Assembly (NCBI GenBank): GCA_017643215.1
Contig: JAEPNV010000017.1
Span: forward strand, 1-64,000
DNA: 64,000 nucleotides
Source of the DNA: Roseibium sp.
GTDB lineage: Bacteria > Pseudomonadota > Alphaproteobacteria > Rhizobiales > Stappiaceae
Reading direction: 5' to 3'
The first letter of the stretch is position 1, and each line of letters starts with the position of its first letter. Shown here piece after piece: positions 23,198-32,634 of the stretch. Under the pieces are notes generated by a model. The model had not been told where the DNA came from. It did no database searches and saw nothing but the letters and a program-made list of their open reading frames with translations. A program made the position numbers and the translations under genes.

Positions 23198-24160
23198 ATG
23201 AACATCATTCACAAAAAGTCGTGGAGCCTTCCTGAGAGTTCGGCGACGCCAGAGGATGTCTTCTGGAACCGGCGCCGCTTCTTGACCGGCATGGCCGGTG
23301 GCGGACTTGCGCTTGGCGCAGCGCTGTCGAGCCGGCCGTCCTTCGCGGAGACCGATCCGAGTGCGCATCTCTACCCCGTGGACCGCAATCCGGCCTATGA
23401 GTTGGACCGGCCGCTGACCGATGAGGGCATCGCGTCCACCTACAACAATTTTTATGAGTTCGGGTCCCACAAGCAGATCGCCAAAGCCGCGCAGAAGCTT
23501 CAGATCCGGCCCTGGACCGTCGCGATCGACGGCCTGGTCGACAAGCCGCAAACCCTTGATATCGACGATATCCTGGCGAAGATGCCGCTTGAGGAGCGGC
23601 TCTACCGCCATCGCTGCGTGGAAGCGTGGTCGATGGCCGTCCCGTGGTCCGGATTTCCGCTCGCCGAACTCGTCAAGCTGGCAAGCCCGACCGCCGATGC
23701 GAAATACATCCGGTTTGAAACTTTCAAGAACCCGGAAGTGGCCAGCGGCCAGCGGCAGAGCTGGTATCCGTGGCCCTATGTCGAAGGCCTGACGCTTGCC
23801 GAGGCGACCAACGAACTGGCGTTCATGGCAACCGGGATCTACGGCAAGCCGCTCGCAAAGCAGTTCGGCGCGCCGATCCGGCTTGTGGTGCCGTGGAAAT
23901 ACGGCTTCAAATCGATCAAGTCGATCGTGAAGATCACATTTACCGATCAAAGGCCGGTCAGCTTCTGGGAAGAGATCCAGGGCAGCGAGTATGGTTTTTG
24001 GGCCAATGTGAATCCGAGCGTGCCCCATCCGCGCTGGCCGCAAGCGAGCGAACGCCTGCTTGGCACCGACGAGCGGCGCAACACATTGCTCTACAATGGT
24101 TACGAAGCGCAGGTCGCCCATTTGTACAAGGGAATGACCGGCGAACGGCTGTTTATGTAA
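23198..24160 (+). CDS. msrP: Protein-methionine-sulfoxide reductase catalytic subunit MsrP
   Basis: A 320-residue periplasmic molybdopterin enzyme that repairs oxidised methionines in envelope proteins. The twin-arginine signal is NRRRFLTGMAGGGLALGAAL. The molybdenum-ligand cysteine is C140 in RHRCVEAWSMAVPW. The stretches WYPWPYVEGLTLAEA and PWKYGFKSIKSIVKI are typical. The usual partner, the haem membrane protein MsrQ, is not adjacent: the next feature is a terminator and then a signalling gene. The partner must be encoded elsewhere or be missing. Confidence 0.95.
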   Translation: MNIIHKKSWSLPESSATPEDVFWNRRRFLTGMAGGGLALGAALSSRPSFAETDPSAHLYPVDRNPAYELDRPLTDEGIASTYNNFYEFGSHKQIAKAAQKLQIRPWTVAIDGLVDKPQTLDIDDILAKMPLEERLYRHRCVEAWSMAVPWSGFPLAELVKLASPTADAKYIRFETFKNPEVASGQRQSWYPWPYVEGLTLAEATNELAFMATGIYGKPLAKQFGAPIRLVVPWKYGFKSIKSIVKITFTDQRPVSFWEEIQGSEYGFWANVNPSVPHPRWPQASERLLGTDERRNTLLYNGYEAQVAHLYKGMTGERLFM

Positions 24161-24174
24161 ACCTCAGATGCTCC

Positions 24175-24214
24175 AAAAAAATGGGCCGGATGAAAACCGG
24201 CCCATAGTTTTTTT
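24175..24214. terminator. Bidirectional terminator between msrP and the small RNA candidate
   Basis: Stem ATGGGCCGG / CCGGCCCAT at 24181-24189 and 24197-24205, with a 7-base loop. Seven T follow on the plus strand (24208-24214). Seven A at 24175-24181 give a T run on the minus strand. It can end msrP transcripts and the minus-strand RNA. Confidence 0.9.
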
Positions 24215-24270
24215 AAAAACTCGCTGGGGGTTGCGAGCCTTGGGGAGGAAGCGGCGTAAACACCGCCGCT
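24175..24270 (-). ncRNA. Candidate small RNA A with anti-Shine-Dalgarno motifs
   Basis: Read on the minus strand: hairpin AGCGGCG/CGCCGCT (24270-24250), then unpaired TCCTCCCC (24249-24242), then hairpin CTCGC-AACCCCCA-GCGAG (24237-24220) with a C-rich loop, then the terminator hairpin with seven T. A promoter (TTGGAA, 17 bases, CATATT) sits at the right distance. The architecture resembles alphaproteobacterial small RNAs with C-rich (CCUCCUCCC-type) loops that bind ribosome sites of mRNAs. There is no open frame inside. A second, related unit lies at 27216-27351. Confidence 0.6.
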
Positions 24271-24276
24271 GACCTT

Positions 24277-24305
24277 AATATGGGGCCCGTGGGCAGTTTT
24301 TCCAA
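24277..24305 (-). promoter_or_regulatory. Sigma-70-type promoter for small RNA A
   Basis: On the minus strand TTGGAA (24305-24300) is followed after exactly 17 bases by CATATT (24282-24277). This predicts transcription starting near 24270, the first base of the first hairpin. Confidence 0.55.
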
Positions 24306-24453
24306 TGTTTAATGAGGTAATAATTTCCTGTCTCGGATCGATACGGGAGTAGAAAAATTGGGGAAACACAACCATATAGCCGGAATTCCTTAACGTAGCT
24401 TTAGTGGTTTGGACTTCTATGTAATATTCTCGCCGCGTATTCGTTTTTTCTTA

Positions 24454-27174
24454 ATGGGGGCGCGATTCCCGATGCTTATTGCCGGGCTCGCAAATCTTGG
24501 ACTTCTGTCCCTAGGGGCTTTGTGTTTTTACATGATGTCCCGGCGAGTCGAGGCCACTGGTGCCCTCCACTTCCGGAATATCGCTATTGGCCTCTGTTTC
24601 GGCCTTTTGAGCGTTCTGGTCGTCAACACACCCATCGCGCTGCCGATTGGCGCGACGTTTGACACGCGCGCCGCGCCGGCGGTTCTGGCCGGATTCTTTG
24701 CGGGCCCGGTCGGCGGACTGATCTGCGCCGCGATCGCGGGCGCGGCACGCTTTTACGTTGGCGGTCCGATGGCGGTTGGTGGTGGGCTGAGCCCGTTTAT
24801 CTACGCGCTTTTGGGGATGGCAGCCGGACATCTTGTTTTCACAAAGCTCAACAGAAACGCCACGGCGGCCGATTTTACGGTCCTCGGCGTGTTGAGCTGC
24901 ATTGTTGTCCTGCCATGCTTTTTTGTTGATCAGGGTTTTGCCTTTGGCGCATCCGTTCTGGCAGACGCCTGGCATTTGTTTCTGCTTGGGAATGTCAGCG
25001 GCATTCTGGTGCTTGGACTCCTGACTGAGGATGTCCGCCGCGCGATCGCGTCTCACAATCAGACAAAACGCGATCTGTTTACGTCACAGCTTGCGCGCGC
25101 ATCGGGCGAGGTTGCCGTATGGCGTCATGACTTTGTGGCCAAAAAGGTCATCTGGGATGACGCCATGTTCCGGATTTACGGCCTTCGTCCGGATCAGTTC
25201 TCCGGAACGCCTGGCGATTGGGAAAAGCGCGTCCTGCCCGAAGACCTCGCCGAGATTGAAGTCGGTTTGAATAATAGCGCGCAGACCGGTGACCGGTTTG
25301 GCGGGCAGTACCGGATCCGGCGGGCTAACGACGACGCTGTGCGGTGGATTCAGGTTCACTGCCAGTTTTTCCAGGACGCCAGAGGTCACTTGACAGAGGC
25401 AATCGGCCTCAACTGGGACATCACCGAACGCAAGACCCTTGAGGAGAATCTGCGGCAGAAGGAGCGGGAGGCCCGCGACCGGTCGCTTGAGCTTGAGGCG
25501 ACACTGACCGCCATGAACCATGGTGTTTGTGTTTATGATCGCCAGGGGCGGCTGAAGCTCTGGAACGGCCGGATTTTTGAGATTTTCAGTCTGCCGGCCA
25601 CGACCAGTCTTTCGGATATGCCATTCTGCGATTTCAGGGCGTTGCGCAGCAAGGGCGCCGAAGCCATCCAAACCTTTGAAGACATGCAGAAGGTGCTGAC
25701 GACCGGCGACGTCATCAGGGATCAAGTCGAACTGGCGGACCGCACGGTCGTGTCCATCACCATCTCGCCGATGCCGGATGGGGGATGGGTTGAAACGCAT
25801 GTCGACGTCACTGAAAAGGCGATCGCCGAGCAGCGCATTCGGGCCGCGGCCGAAACCGACGCACTGACCGGCCTTGCCAACCGGACGGTGTTCAATTCTG
25901 CCCTTGAGAAGGTATTGCAGAGCGCTTCGCGCGGTGTGCGCGGTCAGGCGCTGATGCTGATCGATCTGAACGATTTCAAGGTGGTCAACGATTCCTTCGG
26001 GCATCTTATTGGCGATCGGCTGCTGAAATCGGTGGCGGACCTGCTCAAGAGCCATGCCGGTCAGAACGGATTGGCGGTGCGCCTGGGCGGGGATGAGTTC
26101 GCGCTGCTCGTCTGGGAGATCGACCGGCAAAAGCTTGAGCGCCTGGTCGATCAAATCATCGCGGATATCCGGCGGCCACAGGATCTTGGCGGGACCATGG
26201 TGGAAGTCGGCGTCAGCATCGGAATTTCCTGCATCACGCCGGAGGACAAGGATCCGGAGGCCGTGCTGATCCGAGCGGACGGGGCGCTCTACAAGGCCAA
26301 GAGCGCGGGATGTTGTCATTATCGCTTCTTTGACGATGACATCGAGCAAGAAATCCTCACCCGCCGGCGGTTGAAGTCCCAGCTTGTCAAGGACCTGCAG
26401 AACAAGCGGCTGGAAACCTGGTTCCAACCGATCGTCTCGACGGGGACCCAAGAATTCCTGGGTGCGGAGGCGCTCGTCCGGTGGCGGCGGTCCGATGGCA
26501 CGTTCACACCCCCAACCGAGTTCATTCCGCTGGCCGAGGAGGCCGGGCTGATCGGCGAGCTTGGCCGGATAGTCCTTTGCCAAGCGCTGGAGGCCGCGAG
26601 TTCCTGGCCGGATCACACCAAAGTCGCGGTCAACGTGTCCCCGCGCCAGCTTGGAGGCGGCGCGCTGGTCACCCAGGTTCTCAACGCGCTCGACACCTAC
26701 CGGTTCGCGCCGGACAGGCTGGAGCTTGAAATCACCGAAAACATCCTCATCGACGGGAATCACTTTTCACTCAACGATCTCGACCGGCTGGCAGAGGCCG
26801 GCGTGTCCATTGTCCTTGACGATTTTGGTACCGGCTACTCATCCATGAGTTATCTGCACCGCCTCCCGCTCACGAAAATGAAGATCGACCGGTCTTTTGT
26901 GATGGATATGGAGGAAAACCGGAACTGCGCCGCCATTGTCGCGGCAATGACCAACCTTGCGGTCAACCTGGGCCTGGATTGCACGGCCGAAGGCATTGAG
27001 ACCGAGGCTCAACTGTCCATGTTGAGGACTTTGGGCTGCAGCCAGGGGCAGGGGTATTTGTTTGCCGGCCCGATGCCCGCGTCCGACCTGACGGCTTGGC
27101 TGGATAGCCATGTTGCCGTGCCGGATGTCGGCTGTGACAGTGAAGCGACGCCTCATCGTCTGACCAGCGTTTGA
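24454..27174 (+). CDS. Membrane-bound PAS-GGDEF-EAL cyclic-di-GMP protein with a 5TM-LYT sensor
   Basis: About 906 residues. The N-terminal 190 residues form five or six membrane spans of the LytS-YhcK (5TM) receptor type (AAPAVLAGFFAGPVGGLICA, FIYALLGMAAGHL). Two PAS-like regions follow. The GGDEF domain has an intact RLGGDEFALL, but the inhibitory RxxD site upstream is absent (HAGQNG). The EAL domain keeps EALVRW, LEITENIL, DDFGTGYSS, KIDRSF and AEGIET, so both synthesis and breakdown of cyclic di-GMP are possible. Start uncertain: TTG at 24409, ATG at 24454 or ATG at 24472, none with a strong ribosome site. Two small RNA candidates flank it on the opposite strand. Confidence 0.92.
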   Translation: MGARFPMLIAGLANLGLLSLGALCFYMMSRRVEATGALHFRNIAIGLCFGLLSVLVVNTPIALPIGATFDTRAAPAVLAGFFAGPVGGLICAAIAGAARFYVGGPMAVGGGLSPFIYALLGMAAGHLVFTKLNRNATAADFTVLGVLSCIVVLPCFFVDQGFAFGASVLADAWHLFLLGNVSGILVLGLLTEDVRRAIASHNQTKRDLFTSQLARASGEVAVWRHDFVAKKVIWDDAMFRIYGLRPDQFSGTPGDWEKRVLPEDLAEIEVGLNNSAQTGDRFGGQYRIRRANDDAVRWIQVHCQFFQDARGHLTEAIGLNWDITERKTLEENLRQKEREARDRSLELEATLTAMNHGVCVYDRQGRLKLWNGRIFEIFSLPATTSLSDMPFCDFRALRSKGAEAIQTFEDMQKVLTTGDVIRDQVELADRTVVSITISPMPDGGWVETHVDVTEKAIAEQRIRAAAETDALTGLANRTVFNSALEKVLQSASRGVRGQALMLIDLNDFKVVNDSFGHLIGDRLLKSVADLLKSHAGQNGLAVRLGGDEFALLVWEIDRQKLERLVDQIIADIRRPQDLGGTMVEVGVSIGISCITPEDKDPEAVLIRADGALYKAKSAGCCHYRFFDDDIEQEILTRRRLKSQLVKDLQNKRLETWFQPIVSTGTQEFLGAEALVRWRRSDGTFTPPTEFIPLAEEAGLIGELGRIVLCQALEAASSWPDHTKVAVNVSPRQLGGGALVTQVLNALDTYRFAPDRLELEITENILIDGNHFSLNDLDRLAEAGVSIVLDDFGTGYSSMSYLHRLPLTKMKIDRSFVMDMEENRNCAAIVAAMTNLAVNLGLDCTAEGIETEAQLSMLRTLGCSQGQGYLFAGPMPASDLTAWLDSHVAVPDVGCDSEATPHRLTSV

Positions 27175-27215
27175 CGGCGCGAATACTTGTCAGCTCAAGC
27201 GTGGCCCAAGAGGGC

Positions 27216-27254
27216 AAAAAAAATGCCGGGTCAAAGGACCCGGCAGTTATTTTG
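27216..27254. terminator. Terminator between the GGDEF/EAL gene and small RNA B
   Basis: Stem TGCCGGGTC / GACCCGGCA at 27224-27232 and 27237-27245, with a 4-base loop. Eight A at 27216-27223 give a strong T run on the minus strand. The plus side (GTTATTTTGA) is weaker. Confidence 0.85.
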
Positions 27255-27351
27255 ATTCCCTGCAAATCGCAGGAAATTCACCTTCCAGAGGGGAACAGCT
27301 GGCCGTCGCGGCGCCACTGGGAGGAAGGTGCGGCGCCTACTGACCAACAAT
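27216..27351 (-). ncRNA. Candidate small RNA B with anti-Shine-Dalgarno motif
   Basis: Read on the minus strand: hairpin GGCGCC/GGCGCC (27337-27310) whose loop holds CCTTCCTCCC, then a small hairpin CCAG/CTGG with CCCC in its loop (27302-27285), then a CCTGC/GCAGG stem (27273-27259), then the terminator with eight T. Promoter TTGTTT-17-CATATA lies upstream. It shares GGTCAG, the first C-rich hairpin and the overall order with candidate A, so the two look like paralogues. No open frame explains the region. Confidence 0.6.
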
Positions 27352-27357
27352 ACTGCT

Positions 27358-27386
27358 TATATGCGATGCACAAGTTGCTGAAACAA
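27358..27386 (-). promoter_or_regulatory. Sigma-70-type promoter for small RNA B
   Basis: On the minus strand TTGTTT (27386-27381) and CATATA (27363-27358) are separated by 17 bases, with the predicted start near 27351. The same spacing and a near-identical -10 occur before candidate A. Confidence 0.5.
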
Positions 27387-27797
27387 GAGGCGGCGCTGCA
27401 ATGCAGCTATGCAGACAAAGCTTAGCTCGGGCCTTGTTGCCTTCTGGTCCGGCCCTTCCGGTCATGTCGCCAAATTGCCGTGCCTTTGCTGTCGATGAGT
27501 TGCGCCGGTAGCCTTAATCCCCTGAAAAGACTGGCTAAATATCCGCGAGCGGGCTGCGGAACCATCCGCCACGCCGGCCCCATCCACACCAAATGAGGCA
27601 ACCCTCGGACATCATCGGTAGACCTGCATCCGTTCCGCTGCCTGGCGTCTCAAAAATATCGGTGGTCTGCTCGGTCCGTCATCCCATCCTGCTTAAAAAC
27701 AGGGCGACATACCAGGCGGCTCAAGGGGCGTGTTCGGATTGGTCTCATTCGGATCCAGCAGCAGGATTTTTTTAGCGCGGGGCGGCGATAACGGGGA
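27387..27797. other. Non-coding stretch
   Basis: About 410 bases upstream of small RNA B and downstream of the LysR gene's 3' end. The short open frames have no ribosome sites or recognisable products. No terminator or repeat is clear. Confidence 0.5.
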
Positions 27798-28694
27798 TCA
27801 AAACACCCAGGTTTCCGCGTTCGCCAACAGAAATTCGCGGAACGCCTTGATGCGGGCGGTGTTTTTCAGTTCCGATGGATACACGAAATACGTGTCGAAG
27901 GACGGCACCTTATCGTCCAGGTCCGTCAGCACCTGCACCAGACCGGTATCTTTGCGCACAATGTAGTCCGGCAGCATGGCAATGCCGACGCCGGTCTGAA
28001 CCGCGCGCTTGATCGCCACCAAGTTGTTGATCTTGACGACGGAACGCCGCGGACTTGCGCCGGCCCGGCCGGCCGTTTCCAGCCAGTTCATGCCGCGCAG
28101 ATAGGCCGGCACCTGTTCACCGAAGGTGATCAACCGGTGGTGTTCAATATCATCAATATGTTGCGGCGTCCCGAACCGGGCCAGATAGCCCGGCGAGGCG
28201 AAGACATGAAAATGCACAGTGAACAGCTTGCGCTGGATGAGGTCCGGCTGTGTCGGCTGGCGCAGGCGAATGGCCACATCCGCTTCGCGCATGCCCAGGT
28301 CCAGTTCGTCGTCGTCAAAGATGAGATGCAGATCCACATCCGGATAAAGATTGACGAACTCGTTGATCCGCGAGGTCAGCCAGGTCGACCCGAGACCGAC
28401 GGTCGTTGTGACCCGAAGAATCCCCGAGGGCTTGTCCTTGCTGTCCGTCAAGCGGCTTTGCACCGATTCCAGCTTCATCAGGACGTCGCGCGCGGTGCGG
28501 TAGAGCAATTCGCCCTGCTCGGTAAGCAGCAATCCACGGGCGTGCCGGTGAAACAGAGACACACCGAGGTCCTGCTCCAGCGAACTGACCTGCCGGCTGA
28601 CCGCCGACTGGCTCATGTGCAGACTGTCACCGGCATGGGTAAAGCTGCCGGCCTGGGCGGCGGCGTGAAAGATGCGTAGCTTGTCCCAGTCCAT
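27798..28694 (-). CDS. LysR-family transcriptional regulator
   Basis: A 298-residue regulator with the N-terminal winged HTH (WDKLRIFHAAAQAGSFTHAGDSLHMSQSAVSRQVSSLE) and a LysR effector-binding domain from about residue 90. It lies 42 bases downstream of trxB on the same strand, an arrangement common in Hyphomicrobiales. It may therefore be co-transcribed with trxB rather than divergent from its target. The effector is unknown. Confidence 0.93.
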   Translation of the reverse strand: MDWDKLRIFHAAAQAGSFTHAGDSLHMSQSAVSRQVSSLEQDLGVSLFHRHARGLLLTEQGELLYRTARDVLMKLESVQSRLTDSKDKPSGILRVTTTVGLGSTWLTSRINEFVNLYPDVDLHLIFDDDELDLGMREADVAIRLRQPTQPDLIQRKLFTVHFHVFASPGYLARFGTPQHIDDIEHHRLITFGEQVPAYLRGMNWLETAGRAGASPRRSVVKINNLVAIKRAVQTGVGIAMLPDYIVRKDTGLVQVLTDLDDKVPSFDTYFVYPSELKNTARIKAFREFLLANAETWVF

Positions 28695-28736
28695 CGCTCT
28701 TCCCCATCCCAGACGGCTGTCGGCGCGTGTCCGGTT

Positions 28737-29750
<1,014 letters not shown>

Positions 29751-29773
29751 TCATAACCGCAGAACGGCCGGTG

Positions 29774-30805
29774 TCATGGCGTGAGGGCCCGTAGATGTTC
29801 CGAATAGTCGCTCAGGAGTCGCGCGGCGATCGCCGGTGTTGCATCAAGTGGTTCGTAAGTAGTGGTTTTCAATGGTCCGGGAAAGGGGGCAACAACCGCC
29901 TGGCTCGACAGTGTGTCCAAAAACCGGTCGATTTTCCTGTGCCCGCCGCTGGGCCGAAAGATGTGGATGGGCCGTCCGGTCGCGGCCGCTTCGCCGATCA
30001 TGTTGGTCGAATCGGCGGTTGTGACAATCGCGTCGGCCTTTGCAAGGTATGTGCTGAGGGGATTCGGGCCGCGTCCGTCCCAAAGAAGATGCGGACCGGA
30101 AGCGGCAATCTCCGCCAGCGCTTGAACCAGACGGTCGGGCGTGCGTCGTGATGATGTGATCAGAAGTGATCCACCGGTTCGTTCTGCAAGGGTTCTCAAT
30201 CCACTCGCAAATGTTTTCACATCATTTCGGGTGAACCGATGATGGCGGCTGTCGCCGCCCACGAGAACGGCCACATGCGGCGCCGGAAGGCGGTCGATTT
30301 CCGGCAATGCGTCCTCACGCATGGTTTTCAGCCGCTCCGCGGCGAACCGGTGCGGTGCGGTTGGCGTCACAATGACGTTGGTGCCGCGAAGCCGGTCGTG
30401 TTCGGGCACCCAGATAAGGTCGGCCGCGGATGGCCCGGTGCGCGGATCCTTCAGGCAGACCGTGAATATCCGCCCCTTCGAAGCGCGCTTGAGGTGTTTC
30501 AGATAGCCGACCGCCCGGCGGCCGGATGCAATCACCAGATCCGGAAAGGGCGGGGCGAGGGGGCTGCCTTCGGCCGTTGACGCCTCACGCGGGTCGATCG
30601 GGCCAAAGGGCAAAAACCAGGAAAACGGCCGGCGCGGCGCGACCGTTCTTTGCTCATAGGGAATTGAAAGCGCCTCGGCAATGCCCGCGCATTGCGCAAT
30701 GTCCCCGGCTTTGCCGTCCGTCAAGATCCAGCAGGAGGCCGGCCCGGGCTCGGTCGCAAGCGGCATTTGGGATCCAAATTCAAGGTCGTTATCTTTCTGA
30801 AACAT
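29774..30805 (-). CDS. ELM1 (mitochondrial fission)-like family protein
   Basis: A 343-residue protein of the ELM1/DUF1022 family, the bacterial relatives of a plant mitochondrial fission factor. Recognisable are SCWILTDGKAGDIAQCAGIAEAL, SGRRAVGYLKHLKR, VLVGGDSRHHRF, TSSRRTPD and VTTADSTNMIGEAAATGRP. The last resembles the donor-binding part of GT-B glycosyltransferases. Its bacterial role is not established. An ATG at 30766 is an alternative start; neither has a strong ribosome site. It shares an upstream region with the divergent Lrp gene. Confidence 0.85.
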   Translation of the reverse strand: MFQKDNDLEFGSQMPLATEPGPASCWILTDGKAGDIAQCAGIAEALSIPYEQRTVAPRRPFSWFLPFGPIDPREASTAEGSPLAPPFPDLVIASGRRAVGYLKHLKRASKGRIFTVCLKDPRTGPSAADLIWVPEHDRLRGTNVIVTPTAPHRFAAERLKTMREDALPEIDRLPAPHVAVLVGGDSRHHRFTRNDVKTFASGLRTLAERTGGSLLITSSRRTPDRLVQALAEIAASGPHLLWDGRGPNPLSTYLAKADAIVTTADSTNMIGEAAATGRPIHIFRPSGGHRKIDRFLDTLSSQAVVAPFPGPLKTTTYEPLDATPAIAARLLSDYSEHLRALTP

Positions 30806-30976
30806 GCGCGTTTTTGTTATAGTCTTGCACAGCGGCGCAAAAAATCATAATCGGGCACAAACCCAACGGTCCGCAGTGCAGCCTTGGAATCAGGCTCACG
30901 ATCCATGGGGATGCGGGGCTTCCGGCAAACGCAGCAAACGGTCCGGACACGGGGGCCAAGTCCAAAGGAGACGGAT

Positions 30977-31447
30977 TTGAAAGCGCGGCTCGATGCCATC
31001 GATTGGAACATCTTGAAAGAACTCCAGCAAGACGGCCGGATGACCAATGTCGAACTCGCCCGGCGGGTCGGCATTTCCGCGCCGCCCTGCCTTCGCCGCG
31101 TCAGGGCGCTGGAAGAGGCCGGTCTCATTCGCGGATATCGGACGCTGCTGGATGAAAAGCAGCTTGGATACGATGTCACCGCCTTTGCGATGGTCGGATT
31201 GCACAGCCAGACAGAAGCCGATCTTCTGGCCTTTGAGGATCAGGTGAAATCCTGGACGCTCGTAAGGGAGAGCTACATGCTCTCGGGCGAGGTGGACTTT
31301 CTGCTCAAATGCGTCGCGCCGGACCTGCAGGCCTTTCAGAATTTTGTCATCCAGGAGCTGACCGCGACCCAGAATGTGGACAGTGTCCGCACCGCGCTGA
31401 CGATCCGCAAGACCAAGGACGAGGCGATCGTTCCGATCGAGGATTAA
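30977..31447 (+). CDS. Lrp/AsnC-family transcriptional regulator
   Basis: A 156-residue regulator: AsnC-type HTH at residues 5-60 (LDAIDWNILKELQQDGRMTN) and a RAM ligand-binding domain after it. I chose the TTG at 30977 because AAAGGAG lies 6 bases upstream and the protein then begins exactly at the conserved LDAIDW. A longer frame from 30884 adds 31 low-complexity residues. Confidence 0.9.
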   Translation: MKARLDAIDWNILKELQQDGRMTNVELARRVGISAPPCLRRVRALEEAGLIRGYRTLLDEKQLGYDVTAFAMVGLHSQTEADLLAFEDQVKSWTLVRESYMLSGEVDFLLKCVAPDLQAFQNFVIQELTATQNVDSVRTALTIRKTKDEAIVPIED

Positions 31448-31459
31448 CCGCCCGGCGCC

Positions 31460-31981
31460 CTAAGATCTGGCGCCAATCGAACCACCAACTGATTGATTCG
31501 ATGCGTGTTTCTGGGCCCTTCTTTTTAGCCGCCCGCGCAAGCGCGATGCCACGCTGATGTCATGAACCGCCTTCAGGACCAGTGTCAGTCCAACGGCAAG
31601 CAAAATGCAGGTTGTGGCCAGGACGATCGGCAGCGGCAGATCGTAATAAAAGGCATCAATGTGCGGATCGACGCTGTCGACGCCCGAATACAATCGGTTT
31701 CGAACGATGTCCCGATAGCTGGCGTCCATCAGCCGGCCATCCTTGATGTAGGACAGCGTGTAGAGAAGAGCAGTCAACGCGCCGGTGACCGCAATCAGAA
31801 AGGCGAATGTGCGCAGGCAAAACACCCAGGCACGTTCCTGTACCCGGCACAGCCGCCGAAAGGCCTGGCGGGCGCGCGGTTCCAGGGTTTGAAGCAGGAT
31901 TTGCCGGTAAATCCAAAGCGGGATGGCCACGGCAAACAACAACAAGATGATCGAATTGAATATCAAGGCCGCCTCCGACAC
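31460..31981 (-). CDS. Three-span membrane protein of unknown function
   Basis: An unrecognised 173-residue protein with hydrophobic segments at residues 5-25, 55-78 and 118-138 (ALIFNSIILLLFAVAIPLW, FAFLIAVTGALTALLYTL, LPIVLATTCILLAVGLTLVL) and a basic C-terminus. The soluble part between spans 2 and 3 is acidic and Tyr-rich (YSGVDSVDPHIDAFYYD). It lies between greA and the Lrp gene, convergent with the latter. Confidence 0.7.
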   Translation of the reverse strand: MSEAALIFNSIILLLFAVAIPLWIYRQILLQTLEPRARQAFRRLCRVQERAWVFCLRTFAFLIAVTGALTALLYTLSYIKDGRLMDASYRDIVRNRLYSGVDSVDPHIDAFYYDLPLPIVLATTCILLAVGLTLVLKAVHDISVASRLRGRLKRRAQKHASNQSVGGSIGARS

Positions 31982-32049
31982 TTGCCAAACATCCCGCAGT
32001 GTACCTGCGGATATGCTCGAGCCAAAGGCGGCAAATAAGCGGCTGGATT

Positions 32050-32523
32050 CTAAATGAACCGCACTTCCGTGATCTCATAGGACCGGGCGCCGCCTGGCGC
32101 GGCAACTTCAACGCTGTCGCCGACGGTCTTGCCGATCAATGCGCGGGCGATCGGTGAGGAAATCGAAATACGGGCTTGTTTCACATCGGCTTCCACATCG
32201 CCGACGATCATGTATTTCTTTTCCTCTTCGGTGTCCTCGTCGATCAACGAAACAGTTGCGCCGAACTTGATCACATCTCCGTCGAGTTTGGTGACGTCGA
32301 TGACTTCCGCGCGCGAGAGCTTGTCCTCCAGCTCCGCGATGCGGCCTTCATTGTGGCTTTGTGCCTCCTTGGCGGCATGGTACTCGGCGTTTTCCGACAG
32401 GTCGCCGTGCGCACGCGCTTCGGAAATCGCCTCCACGATCCGCGGGCGCTCCACGGATGTGCGCTGCTTAAGCTCCTCCTGCAGCATCGCATATCCGGCG
32501 GATGTCATCGGCACTTTTTCCAT
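32050..32523 (-). CDS. greA: Transcription elongation factor GreA
   Basis: A 157-residue factor that rescues backtracked RNA polymerase by stimulating transcript cleavage. The N-terminal coiled coil carries the acidic tip ([20 protein letters not shown]) with the catalytic acidic pair. The C-terminal FKBP-like domain ends in [18 protein letters not shown]. Placed next to carB as in many Hyphomicrobiales. Confidence 0.96.
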   Translation of the reverse strand: MEKVPMTSAGYAMLQEELKQRTSVERPRIVEAISEARAHGDLSENAEYHAAKEAQSHNEGRIAELEDKLSRAEVIDVTKLDGDVIKFGATVSLIDEDTEEEKKYMIVGDVEADVKQARISISSPIARALIGKTVGDSVEVAAPGGARSYEITEVRFI

Positions 32524-32576
32524 GGGTCTCAGCCCTTCACCTTATTGGGCCCGGCGCTTGGGCGGACCACGCGTCT

Positions 32577-32613
32577 AAAAACAGCCCAGCCGGGAAAGGA
32601 GTGCTTTCCCGGC
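32577..32613 (-). terminator. Probable terminator after carB
   Basis: A ten-base stem GCCGGGAAAG / CTTTCCCGGC (32589-32598 and 32604-32613). On the minus strand it is followed after 7 bases by five T (32581-32577). The gap makes it a weaker terminator than the others here. Confidence 0.6.
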
Positions 32614-32634
32614 CGGAGTCTTCCAAGTTTAACC

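Noticed and set aside
25084..26763. A 559-codon open frame on the minus strand
   Set aside because: It is antisense to the intact GGDEF/EAL gene.
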